Of a DNA stretch of 64,000 bases, positions 16,760 to 24,428 are shown in pieces; the first letter of the stretch is position 1, and each line of letters starts with the position of its first letter. The stretch is from contig JAFTFO010000010.1 in NCBI GenBank assembly GCA_017449495.1, forward strand, positions 1 through 64,000, written 5' to 3'. The translations under genes were made by a program, and so were the position numbers. The notes below the pieces were generated by a model. That model saw only the letters and a list, made by a program, of their open reading frames with translations, ran no database searches and was not told the origin of the DNA. This DNA comes from Prevotella sp. Its GTDB lineage: Bacteria; Bacteroidota; Bacteroidia; Bacteroidales; Bacteroidaceae.

Positions 16760-17269
16760 TCAGAGCACCAGTTCCCTGACTTCCACATTCATCATCCTCG
16801 GAATCTCGCTCATTGACTTCTTAAAATAGACAGCCTGGACGGCTTTATTGATAATGCCATGTCCTACGGCCAGCACCTTCTTTCCTGGATAAGTCTTCTT
16901 GACGTAGGCGATGAATTCGCCAGCCCGGGAAAGAAGGTTTTCTAATGTCTCTACGTCATCGGGCCATACTTCGTTCTTCAGGCTGGGGATATATCTGCCG
17001 GTAAAGCTGCCCCAGTCCCGTTCTCGGAGCAAGGGTGTCGTCACGACCTCCAGTCCGTGAGGGGCTGCGATGATAGATGCCGTATCAATAGAGCGTTTCA
17101 GGTCACTGGCCAGCACAACGTCTATCTCGCGATGCTCCCACTGGTCCCTGAACTCACGGGCCTGACGCAGGCCTTTCTCGTTCAGCTCGCCCTGCTTCTG
17201 TCCCTGCATGATCTGATGAGCATTATCAATGGTTTCTCCGTGCCGTACAAGATACAATATCGTCTCCAT
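16760..17269 (-). CDS. Histidine phosphatase family protein (phosphoglycerate-mutase-like)
   Basis: 169 residues. The catalytic motif LVRHGET at residues 7-13 holds the phospho-accepting His. SDLKRSIDTASII, the acidic LLRERDWGSFTG and the second His in AVGHGIINK complete the active site. The family covers cofactor-dependent phosphoglycerate mutases and many small phosphatases; length and the lack of mutase-specific blocks favour a phosphatase of unknown substrate. It ends one base after the preceding convergent gene. Confidence 0.87.
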   Translation of the reverse strand: METILYLVRHGETIDNAHQIMQGQKQGELNEKGLRQAREFRDQWEHREIDVVLASDLKRSIDTASIIAAPHGLEVVTTPLLRERDWGSFTGRYIPSLKNEVWPDDVETLENLLSRAGEFIAYVKKTYPGKKVLAVGHGIINKAVQAVYFKKSMSEIPRMMNVEVRELVL

Positions 17270-17336
17270 TCGTAGAATTTTGGTGCAAAATTATAAAATA
17301 ATCTGTGATTATCTGTGTTATCTGTAGCTTTTTTTG

Positions 17337-17344
17337 TATTTTTG
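17337..17344 (+). promoter_or_regulatory. -7 box of the DUF308 gene
   Basis: TATTTTTG matches TAnnTTTG and lies 27 nt before the ATG at 17372. No -33 box at the normal spacing. Confidence 0.5.
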
Positions 17345-17371
17345 CAGCGTAAAATAGAATAAAGACCCATT

Positions 17372-18070
17372 ATGAAGATATTACAAAGTTCCTTCTTCCG
17401 TGCTGTCTGTGCCATCGCCATCGGCATCCTGCTCATCAAGTATCCCGACAATACCGTGACGTGGATCACCGTCGCCATCGGCGTGTTGTTTTTCCTCTCA
17501 GGCATCATCTCGCTGGTGGTGTATGTGAATGCCAGGAAGCATGTGTCTGAATATAAAATTACCGATGCCGAGGGTAACATCGTGGCTGGTGAGCGCCCCA
17601 CCTTCCCCATCGTCGGCGTGGGAAGCATTATCCTGGGTGCCATCCTCGCCCTCACGCCCAACATCTTCATCACCGCCCTGATGTATATCATCGGAGGTAT
17701 GCTGATTCTGGGTGCTGTCAATCAGTACATGAACCTTGCCAATGCCAGAAAGTTCGGTAAAATCGGCTTTGGCTACTGGATATTCCCCTCTGTCATCCTG
17801 CTGACAGGCATCTACGTCATCATCCGTCCAATGGATCCTCCCAGCGTGGCGATGCTGATCCTCGGCTGGTGTACCCTACTCTACGGCGTGACGGAGATGA
17901 TCAACTCCATCAAGTTCCACAGTGACAGGCGTAAGTATGCCAAGGCTCAGGAGATTCAGCAGGCAGAGGAAGTACAGGACGCAGAGGAGATAGAGACTAC
18001 CGAAGAAGAGGCAGACATCATCCCTGAGGATCATGATGCCTACCTCCCCAAAGCTCCTGCGGAAGACTAA
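17372..18070 (+). CDS. DUF308/HdeD-like membrane protein
   Basis: 232 residues. Six hydrophobic segments arranged as paired helices (about 8-25, 32-52, 78-95, 100-118, 130-150, 155-175) give the DUF308 pattern, known from HdeD of the acid-stress region in enterics. The tail (about 190-232) is very acidic, with EEVQDAEEIETTEEE, and is probably cytoplasmic and disordered. Function in Bacteroidales is not established. Its stop overlaps the end of convergent udk by 4 bp. Confidence 0.8.
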   Translation: MKILQSSFFRAVCAIAIGILLIKYPDNTVTWITVAIGVLFFLSGIISLVVYVNARKHVSEYKITDAEGNIVAGERPTFPIVGVGSIILGAILALTPNIFITALMYIIGGMLILGAVNQYMNLANARKFGKIGFGYWIFPSVILLTGIYVIIRPMDPPSVAMLILGWCTLLYGVTEMINSIKFHSDRRKYAKAQEIQQAEEVQDAEEIETTEEEADIIPEDHDAYLPKAPAED

Positions 18071-18708
18071 TCCTCGATATTCTTCATTTCTTCGCGAACC
18101 TCTTCAGAGAACCCTTGAATATAGGTACGCAGGATATCGATGCCCCGTTTGTTCTCGCGCCCCCAGGGGATGATAAGGTCGGCAAACTTCTTCGTGGGCT
18201 CGATGAACTGCTCGTGCATGGGCTTCACGTCGTTCTCATAGTGGCTCAGCACCATCTCGACAGTCCTGCCTCTCTCCACCACATCACGACGGATGTTACG
18301 GATCAGACGTACGTCGCTGTCGGTATCCACGTATATCTTCAGATCCATCATGTCGCGCAGTTTCTTATGATGCAGCGTCATGATGCCCTCCAGGATGATG
18401 ACAGGCTTCGGATCCACATGGATGGTCTCTGGCAGACGGTTCGATAACACATACGAATAGGTAGGCTGCTCGATGGGCTCTCCGCTCTTGAGCTTCTTGA
18501 TCTGATCTGTCAGCAACTTCCAGTCGAACGCGTCAGGATGGTCGAAGTTGATGGCCCTACGCTCCTCTGAAGTCAGATCGGTAGTGTCATTATAATAGGA
18601 GTCGAGAGGGATAATGGCGGCACAGTGTGGTGGCAGCGCCTTGGCAATACGCTTCACGACGGTGGTCTTGCCAGAACCTGAACCGCCAGCGATTCCGATG
18701 ATGATCAT
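18067..18708 (-). CDS. udk: Uridine kinase
   Basis: 213 residues, normal length. Phosphorylates uridine and cytidine in pyrimidine salvage, in the cytoplasm. P-loop GGSGSGKTT at about 8-16, IIPLDSYYND, NFDHPDAFDW (the nucleoside-binding Asp-His-Pro-Asp block), PTYSYV and ILEGIM are all present. A minus-strand -7-like box TATCTTTG lies at 18731-18738, 23 nt before the start. Monocistronic. Confidence 0.95.
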   Translation of the reverse strand: MIIIGIAGGSGSGKTTVVKRIAKALPPHCAAIIPLDSYYNDTTDLTSEERRAINFDHPDAFDWKLLTDQIKKLKSGEPIEQPTYSYVLSNRLPETIHVDPKPVIILEGIMTLHHKKLRDMMDLKIYVDTDSDVRLIRNIRRDVVERGRTVEMVLSHYENDVKPMHEQFIEPTKKFADLIIPWGRENKRGIDILRTYIQGFSEEVREEMKNIED

Positions 18709-18856
18709 AGTTATTGTTATTTAGAGGCTACAAAGATACAAAAAAACATCGGACATAGAAGTTGGAAGGAGGAACTTTTTGTTGGCGATTAGTTAATAAT
18801 CCTTAATTGTTATCATAAACATCAGACATCAAACTTCATACTTCAAAAAAAAGTAG

Positions 18857-18865
18857 TACCTTTGC
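18857..18865 (+). promoter_or_regulatory. -7 box of the L31 gene
   Basis: TACCTTTGC matches TAnnTTTG. The 5' leader is about 45 nt and A/T-rich. No -33 TTTG is seen at the usual distance. Confidence 0.6.
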
Positions 18866-18915
18866 AGCCCGAAGTAAGAATTTGAACATTATACATTATT
18901 AATATTAAACTCAAA

Positions 18916-19170
18916 ATGAAAAAAGGTATTCATCCCGAAAACTATCGCCCCGTCGTGTTTAAGGACATGTCCAACGGCGATATGTTCCTCTCGAAGTCTA
19001 CAGCAAAGACCAATGATACAGTAGAATTCGAAGGCGAAACTTACCCTGTGGTAAAAGTAGAAATCTCAAGCACCTCTCACCCGTTCTACACTGGTAAGAG
19101 CAAGCTCGTCGACACCGCTGGACGTGTTGATAAGTTCATGAGCCGCTACGGTAAGGCTGCCAAGAAATAA
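18916..19170 (+). CDS. rpmE2: 50S ribosomal protein L31, type B
   Basis: 84 residues. [10 protein letters not shown] at the start, [35 protein letters not shown] and the C-terminal KFMSRYGK are typical of L31 type B. The zinc-binding Cys pairs of type A L31 are absent, so this is the zinc-independent form, which in many bacteria is the paralogue used under zinc limitation and in Bacteroidota is usually the main one. A strong hairpin terminator follows within 30 nt. Confidence 0.96.
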   Translation: MKKGIHPENYRPVVFKDMSNGDMFLSKSTAKTNDTVEFEGETYPVVKVEISSTSHPFYTGKSKLVDTAGRVDKFMSRYGKAAKK

Positions 19171-19195
19171 CATACACGACATCGTAAAAAGCACA

Positions 19196-19234
19196 GCGCT
19201 TGGGTAGTTGCATATGCCCAAGCGCACTTTTTTT
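19196..19234 (+). terminator. Intrinsic terminator after L31
   Basis: GCGCTTGGG and CCCAAGCGC form a perfect 9-bp stem around a 12-nt loop, followed by AC and a run of seven T. Confidence 0.9.
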
Positions 19235-19243
19235 GCCTTTTTA

Positions 19244-19275
19244 TTTGGTCAAACCACAGAAAAGTCGTAAATTTG
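19244..19275 (+). promoter_or_regulatory. Promoter of the glutathione peroxidase gene
   Basis: TTTG at 19244-19247, a 20-bp gap, then TAAATTTG at 19268-19275: a full match to the Bacteroidota promoter layout. The leader is about 37 nt. Confidence 0.75.
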
Positions 19276-19318
19276 TACCCAGAACTTAACATATTACTTA
19301 TTATTTATAAGCAAAAAC

Positions 19319-19870
19319 ATGAGAACAGTTTATGACTTCACTGTCAAAGACAGAAAAGGCAAGGACGTATCCCTGAAGGAATACGCCAACGAAGTGTTGC
19401 TGATTGTCAATACAGCAACAAAGTGTGGGTTCACCCCGCAATACGACGAGCTTGAGAAGCTCTACGAGAAGTACCACGCCCAAGGCTTCGAGATTCTCGA
19501 CTTCCCCTGTAACCAGTTCGGGCAACAGGCTCCTGGCACAGACGAGAGCATCCATGAGTTCTGCAAACTAAACTTCGGCACGGAGTTCCCTCGCTTCAAG
19601 AAGATCAAGGTCAACGGTGACGATGCAGACCCCCTCTACAAATTCCTTCAGGAAGAGAAGGGCTTCGCAGGCTGGGACATGGAACACCCCATCGCCCACA
19701 TCCTCGACGACATGCTCACCAAGGCTGACCCCGACTACAAGCAGAAGCCCGACATCAAGTGGAACTTCACCAAGTTCCTCATCAACAAGAAGGGACAGGT
19801 CATCGCCCGCTTCGAACCTACAGAGAAGATTTCAAATATTGAACAGCAGATAGAAGAGGCTTTGAAATAA
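19319..19870 (+). CDS. Glutathione peroxidase family protein (thiol peroxidase)
   Basis: 183 residues. The peroxidatic Cys is residue 36 in NTATKCGFT, followed by the family block LDFPCNQFGQQ (Gln of the catalytic tetrad) and KWNFTKFLI. It is a cysteine enzyme, not a selenocysteine one; bacterial members mostly use thioredoxin as reductant. It reduces hydroperoxides in the cytoplasm. Monocistronic, with its own consensus promoter and terminator. Confidence 0.93.
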   Translation: MRTVYDFTVKDRKGKDVSLKEYANEVLLIVNTATKCGFTPQYDELEKLYEKYHAQGFEILDFPCNQFGQQAPGTDESIHEFCKLNFGTEFPRFKKIKVNGDDADPLYKFLQEEKGFAGWDMEHPIAHILDDMLTKADPDYKQKPDIKWNFTKFLINKKGQVIARFEPTEKISNIEQQIEEALK

Positions 19871-19920
19871 ATACCAAGGTCTTTATCCTTGTATCTAACG
19901 GTTAAAGTTTATACCATATG

Positions 19921-19948
19921 AAAAGGCTCGTTTCACAACGAGCCTTTT
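19921..19948. terminator. Intrinsic terminator after glutathione peroxidase
   Basis: AAAAGGCTCG and CGAGCCTTTT form a perfect 10-bp stem with loop TTTCACAA. The A- and T-rich ends make it active in either direction. Confidence 0.85.
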
Positions 19949-20042
19949 CTAAATTACTTAAAAAACTAAATTAATCAACCATAAACCTTAACCATTAAAA
20001 TCTTTTTCTGATGCAAAAGTACAACGATTTTTTTCAAACGAT

Positions 20043-20126
20043 GTCGAATTACCGTTATTTGATGTTTAAAATGCGTGATTTGTCGCATTTTAAACATAAA
20101 ATCACGTATTTTAAACATTTTGCAGG
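20043..20126. repeat. 21-bp-period palindromic array upstream of the hybrid regulator
   Basis: Units begin at 20043, 20064, 20085 and 20106. ATGTTTAAAATGCG (20062-20075) pairs perfectly with CGCATTTTAAACAT (20084-20097), a 14-bp stem. The longer left arm 20062-20081 also pairs at 19 of 20 bases with 20099-20118. The two foldings exclude each other. The array ends about 50 bp before a -7-like box TAATTTTG (20179-20186) for the next gene, so it could act as operator or leader switch. No gene is seen in 19949-20214. Confidence 0.6.
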
Positions 20127-20214
20127 CCCAAACAGCAAGTTTTTTTGAAGAATCATGCGCTTTTTCGAGAAAAATAACTAATTTTGCACAGAAGATTAAC
20201 AACCACTCTACCTA

Positions 20215-21903
20215 ATGAGCGCACGCATATTATTAGTTATTGTCGTTCTGGCAATCATCGTTGTCGTTATCTTCGTAGGCAGGAATCTCTACTTACGAAG
20301 CCTGCGATTGCGCCGCCTGCAGATGAGTGACATCTTCACCAACATCACCCACGAGTTGCTCACGCCACTTACCGTTATCTCCGCCTCTGTAGACAAGCTC
20401 CGGGACGAAATGCCCCAGCACGGCCATGACTACGATCTCATGCAGCTCAACATCCAACGTATGGTACGTCTACTGCAACAGATCCTCGAGACCAGCAAGT
20501 CTGAGGCAGGACAACTCAAGTTGCTCGTTGCACAAGGTGATGTCATGCGCTATATCCACGAGACCGCCGAGTGCCTCGAACCCCTTCTGGCACATAAACA
20601 CCAGCACTTCACGATCACCTGCTACCCTGAGAGTATGATGGGATGGATTGACACCGACAAACTCGATAAGATCATCTACAATCTACTCTCTAATGCTGCT
20701 AAATACTCCAACGAGAACGGTGAGGTATCATTGAAGGTACGGACGAACAAGACTTTCGACCACATCCGCATTGAGGTGAGCGACACTGGCGATGGCATCC
20801 CACCAGAAAAGATGAAGCACCTCTTCCAACGCTTCCACGACGGCGACTACCGCAAGCACCGGGCCATCGGCACCGGCCTTGGACTCAGCCTCACCCACGA
20901 CCTTGTGTATCTGCACCACGGCACTATCCTCTGCCAGAGCGAAGTGGGAAAGGGCACCACCTTCATCGTTGAGCTGCCCATCAACAAGGAAGCGTTTAAG
21001 CAGGAGGAGATCGACGAGACACGCATCATCGACTTCAACATTCCCCAGAATGCCATCATCGATGTCCAGGCACTCACTCCCGATGTCAATGAAGCCGATG
21101 AGCCCCAGGAACAGGCTGACGAGGATATCTACCGCCTGCTTATCGTAGAAGACAACGTGGAGCTCCTCATGCTCATGCGTCAGCTGTTGAAGTCGTCCTA
21201 TCGAGTCTACGCCGCGAAGAACGGTCTCGAGGCGCTCGACATCATCCATCAGAAAGACCTCGACCTCATCATCTCCGACGTGATGATGCCCGAGATGGAC
21301 GGTTACGAACTCACGAAGATCGTCAAGGCCGACCCCAACTACAACCATCTGCCCATCATCCTCCTGACAGCCAAGACACAGGAAGAAGACGAGCAGCAGG
21401 CTCTGGTCCTCGGTGCTGACGAGTACCTCACGAAGCCTTTCCGCCTCAGCGACCTCAAGCTCCGCATCGACAACATCATCGAGAACCGGAAGCGCATCCA
21501 GAGAGAATACCATCAGGAGACGGCCGACGAGGCGCGCCGCATTGTCGTCGCCCCGAAGTCGCCCGACGAGGAGTTCCTCAGCCGCGCACTCGAATTCGTC
21601 TATTCTCACCTCGATGACGACACCTACGACCGTGAGGCCCTCGCGGCTGACATGGGTGCCAGCTCATCGACCATCTATAACAAGCTGCGTTCCATCACGG
21701 GACTGAACGTCTCGGGCTTCATCCGCGACATCCGCCTGAAGGAAGCCCAGCGTCTGGCACAGTCAGACCCCACCCTGCGCGTCAGCGACCTCGCCTACAA
21801 GGTTGGCTTCCGCGATCCCAGATACTTCTCCACCTGCTTCAAGAAACAGTTCGGCATGCAGCCCAAGGAGTATATGGAGAGCCTGTACACGGTAAAAGAA
21901 TAA
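20215..21903 (+). CDS. Short hybrid two-component regulator (kinase + receiver + AraC HTH)
   Basis: 562 residues. One transmembrane helix at 4-22, then a histidine kinase core: H-box FTNITHELLTPL with His46, N-box LLSNAAKYSNE (157-167), DTGDGIP (190-196) and GTGLGLSL (219-226). A receiver domain (305-420) has its phospho-acceptor Asp at 355 in LIISDVMMPEMDG. An AraC-type DNA-binding domain follows (about 455-557; VSDLAYKVGFRDPRYFSTCFKKQFG). Bacteroides hybrid regulators normally carry a large periplasmic sensor in front; here none is present. The input signal must come from the membrane helix, a partner protein or the cytoplasm. Target genes are not evident. Confidence 0.9.
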   Translation: MSARILLVIVVLAIIVVVIFVGRNLYLRSLRLRRLQMSDIFTNITHELLTPLTVISASVDKLRDEMPQHGHDYDLMQLNIQRMVRLLQQILETSKSEAGQLKLLVAQGDVMRYIHETAECLEPLLAHKHQHFTITCYPESMMGWIDTDKLDKIIYNLLSNAAKYSNENGEVSLKVRTNKTFDHIRIEVSDTGDGIPPEKMKHLFQRFHDGDYRKHRAIGTGLGLSLTHDLVYLHHGTILCQSEVGKGTTFIVELPINKEAFKQEEIDETRIIDFNIPQNAIIDVQALTPDVNEADEPQEQADEDIYRLLIVEDNVELLMLMRQLLKSSYRVYAAKNGLEALDIIHQKDLDLIISDVMMPEMDGYELTKIVKADPNYNHLPIILLTAKTQEEDEQQALVLGADEYLTKPFRLSDLKLRIDNIIENRKRIQREYHQETADEARRIVVAPKSPDEEFLSRALEFVYSHLDDDTYDREALAADMGASSSTIYNKLRSITGLNVSGFIRDIRLKEAQRLAQSDPTLRVSDLAYKVGFRDPRYFSTCFKKQFGMQPKEYMESLYTVKE

Positions 21904-21935
21904 ACATTATCCACATTATTAATAATAACAACATT

Positions 21936-23297
21936 ATGGCTAAACAGAAGAAATTTATCCTCCAAGAGAGTGAGATCCCAACACAGTGGTACAACATCCA
22001 GGCCGACATGCCTAACAAGCCCATGCCGCCCATTCACCCGGCTACCAAGCAGCCCCTCGGCGTCGACGACCTGGCGCACATCTTCCCCCGCGAGTGCTGC
22101 GTGCAGGAACTCGACACAGAACACGCCTGGATCGACATCCCCGAAGACGTGCTCGAGAAGTACAAATACTATCGTTCCACCCCGCTGGTACGAGCCTACG
22201 CCCTCGAAGAGGCCCTCGGCACACCCGCCCACATCTATTTCAAGAATGAGTCGACCAACCCCCTTGGATCACATAAGATCAACTCTGCCCTCCCCCAGTG
22301 CTACTACGCCAAGCAGGAAGGCACCACGAACGTGACCACCGAGACAGGTGCCGGTCAGTGGGGCGCAGCCCTCAGCTACGCTGCAAAGATATACGGCCTC
22401 GATTGTGCCGTCTATCAGGTGAAGATCACCATGCAGCAGAAGCCCTACCGCTCTTCGATCATGCGCACCTTCGGTGCTGTCGTGGAAGGCTCACCCTCGA
22501 TGTCTACCCGTGCCGGTAAGGATATCTTGACAAAGGACCCCACCCACAGCGGTTCTCTCGGCACCGCCATCTCCGAAGCTGTCGAGTTGGCCACCACGAC
22601 GCCAAACTGTAAGTACACCCTCGGCTCCGTGCTCAACCACGTAGGCCTTCACCAGACCATCATCGGCCTCGAGGCTGAAAAGCAGATGGCCATGGCCGGC
22701 GAGTATCCCGATATCGTGATCGGCTGCTTCGGCGGAGGTTCCAACTTCGGCGGCATCGCCTTCCCCTTCATGCGTCACAACCTGAAGGACGGCAAGACCA
22801 CCGAGTTCATCGCTGCCGAGCCCGACAGCTGCCCGAAGCTCACCCGCGGACAGTTCCGCTACGACTTCGGCGACGAGGCTGGCTACACCCCGCTGCTGCC
22901 GATGTACACCCTGGGTCACAATTTCAAGCCCTCGAACATCCACGCTGGCGGTCTGCGCTACCACGGTGCAGGCATGATCATCTCCCAACTCATCAAGGAT
23001 GGTCTGATGCACGGTGTCGACATTCCTCAGCTCGAGACCTTCGAGGCCGGCATGCTCTTCTCACAGACAGAGGGCATCATCCCCGCCCCCGAGAGCTGTC
23101 ACGCCATTGCCGCTACCATCCGCGAGGCCAAGAAGTGCAAGGAGACGGGCGAGGAGAAGGTCATCCTCTTTAACCTCTCTGGTCATGGCCTGATTGACAT
23201 GCCATCTTACGAAGCTTTCATCAAGGGTGACCTCCAGAACTACACCGTCACCGACGAGATGATTGCCGAGAACCTCGCAGAACTCGACAAGCAGTAA
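21936..23297 (+). CDS. trpB: TrpB-like pyridoxal-phosphate enzyme (TrpB2)
   Basis: 453 residues, longer than TrpB1 (about 400), with the N-terminal extension typical of TrpB2. PLP Lys114 in GSHKINSA, TETGAGQWG, and the phosphate-binding loop FGGGSN are clear. It would make tryptophan from indole and serine; TrpB2 enzymes often work without TrpA as indole-salvage enzymes. No other trp gene is nearby, which fits that role. It lies 32 nt after the hybrid regulator and may be co-transcribed with it. A strong terminator follows. Confidence 0.93.
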   Translation: MAKQKKFILQESEIPTQWYNIQADMPNKPMPPIHPATKQPLGVDDLAHIFPRECCVQELDTEHAWIDIPEDVLEKYKYYRSTPLVRAYALEEALGTPAHIYFKNESTNPLGSHKINSALPQCYYAKQEGTTNVTTETGAGQWGAALSYAAKIYGLDCAVYQVKITMQQKPYRSSIMRTFGAVVEGSPSMSTRAGKDILTKDPTHSGSLGTAISEAVELATTTPNCKYTLGSVLNHVGLHQTIIGLEAEKQMAMAGEYPDIVIGCFGGGSNFGGIAFPFMRHNLKDGKTTEFIAAEPDSCPKLTRGQFRYDFGDEAGYTPLLPMYTLGHNFKPSNIHAGGLRYHGAGMIISQLIKDGLMHGVDIPQLETFEAGMLFSQTEGIIPAPESCHAIAATIREAKKCKETGEEKVILFNLSGHGLIDMPSYEAFIKGDLQNYTVTDEMIAENLAELDKQ

Positions 23298-23321
23298 TCC
23301 ACTGCTACTCGTATCAATACC

Positions 23322-23358
23322 AAGCGGCTGTGTCAAACCCCGACACAGCCGCTTTTCT
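23322..23358 (+). terminator. Intrinsic terminator after trpB
   Basis: AAGCGGCTGTGTC and GACACAGCCGCTT form a perfect 13-bp stem, loop AAACCCC, followed by TTCTTC. Confidence 0.9.
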
Positions 23359-23404
23359 TCGTTACCGATGATCATAAATGGCCCTTGAAAATTTTGTCGT
23401 TAGC

Positions 23405-23609
23405 GTTTGAGTATACGCGAACAACCGTTTGCGTATACTCAAACGGTTGTTCGAGCCAAGGCAAACGGTAGAAAGGATAGGGTAAAACCCCTGTGATGAT
23501 GCCTGTTTATCCCTATAAACTGCCATCACTATCCCTGTTAACAGGCATCACCAACAACGTTACAAGGCATCAGCAACAACATAAGACGGCGTCTGTAACA
23601 ACGATAGTG
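23405..23609. repeat. Long 22-bp-period array, about nine units
   Basis: Units at 23405, 23427 and 23449 begin GTTTG or GTTCG and end CAAAC or CGAAC plus 4 nt. The 15-bp arms 23404-23418 and 23431-23445 pair perfectly, and so do the overlapping 14-bp arms 23418-23431 and 23440-23453, giving two mutually exclusive hairpins. The 22-bp rhythm then continues with changed sequence: TATCCCT at 23508 and 23530; GGCATCA at 23544 and 23566, with GGCGTCT at 23588. Adjacent units share 13-17 of 22 bases, except one weak step near 23478-23500. No gene is seen in 23298-23721. It lies between the trpB terminator and a toxin-antitoxin promoter. Confidence 0.75.
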
Positions 23610-23670
23610 CTTTTAATATAGTGACACAACAAGGAAGAAAGGCTGATTTCATAAGAATTCCGCCAAAAAG

Positions 23671-23702
23671 TTTGGAAGTATGGATATTTCTTCCTATCTT
23701 TG
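23671..23702 (+). promoter_or_regulatory. Promoter of the first toxin-antitoxin pair
   Basis: TTTG at 23671-23674, 20-bp gap, TATCTTTG at 23695-23702. It overlaps an in-frame ATG at 23680, which therefore cannot be the start; translation should begin at 23722. Confidence 0.8.
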
Positions 23703-23721
23703 CGCCATAAAATACAACGCT

Positions 23722-24012
23722 ATGGAAGAGAAGTGTTATCCCACATTCGACGAGGAGGAATTAGGAGGCAAAGTCAGCGAACCTATGGCTGCTCCTGTTC
23801 CTGATTCAATGTCTGCCTCAGGCGTCACAGAAGCTCATGACTGGATTGATGACCTTGATTGGGACAAGTTCCCCAGTTTTGGCCCTTTCACTGACGAAGA
23901 AGCCATTGCCAGAATCGAAGAGGCAGAGAGAGATTTGAAGGATCCCAGTAAGTGGATCACAGCCGAAGAAATGGATAGACGTCTATACGAGAGGTTCCCA
24001 TGGCTCAGATAG
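23722..24012 (+). CDS. Antitoxin of a type II RelE/ParE-like pair
   Basis: 96 residues, acidic, with no DNA-binding fold that I can recognise. The C-terminal half (FTDEEAIARIEEAERDLKDPSKWITAEEMDRRL) is the helical toxin-wrapping segment seen in small Bacteroidales antitoxins. The start is chosen because the promoter covers the upstream ATG. The gene overlaps the toxin gene by 13 nt, typical of co-translated antitoxin-toxin pairs. Confidence 0.72.
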   Translation: MEEKCYPTFDEEELGGKVSEPMAAPVPDSMSASGVTEAHDWIDDLDWDKFPSFGPFTDEEAIARIEEAERDLKDPSKWITAEEMDRRLYERFPWLR

Positions 24013-24323
24013 TCTGGCGAGAAAAGGCGGAGCAACTGTTTTGGGCTTTCGTTGAATATGCTGGGCTAGAGTTTGGCAAGACAACGGCTCAACGATGGCA
24101 GAAAGAAAGGAAAGCCATTGAGTGGCGTCTTGCTCGTTACCCAGAATCATATCCCCCAGAAGGATTACTTCGACGAAAAGATATCATTTTTCGGCATTGT
24201 CATTTGATGAACCGCCGTTTCAAAATCATCTACTTTTATGACCAAGTAGAGGATATTGTCCACATCATGGATATTTGGGATACGAAAAGAAATCCTTCTG
24301 CTCTGATTCGCCGAATCAAGTAA
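24000..24323 (+). CDS. RelE/ParE-family toxin
   Basis: 107 residues, basic. The RelE/ParE fold is suggested by the N-terminal VWREKAEQLFWAFVEYAGLEFG helix pair, the strand FRHCHLMNRRFKIIYFYD and the C-terminal IVHIMDIWDTKRNP, which matches the usual V-x-I-x-x-I-x-D-x-R-R-x-P ending. It likely blocks translation by mRNA cleavage (RelE) or poisons gyrase (ParE); sequence alone does not decide. It overlaps the antitoxin gene. Confidence 0.82.
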   Translation: MAQIVWREKAEQLFWAFVEYAGLEFGKTTAQRWQKERKAIEWRLARYPESYPPEGLLRRKDIIFRHCHLMNRRFKIIYFYDQVEDIVHIMDIWDTKRNPSALIRRIK

Positions 24324-24428
24324 TCCCTTTCACTTTTATTCTTCCTAATACTCCTGGGAACCCATTCTCTGGTAGTCCCCTTGTTGTGTCACTATTGATG
24401 GGGCCATCGTCCCGGCCATCGATGACAA

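Noticed and set aside
19975-20202. Minus-strand 75-codon frame in the space before the hybrid regulator
   Set aside because: It is the AT-rich palindromic array read as protein, and no family is recognisable.
23405-23609. CRISPR array
   Set aside because: Units are contiguous and diverge gradually; there are no identical repeats separated by unique spacers and no cas genes.
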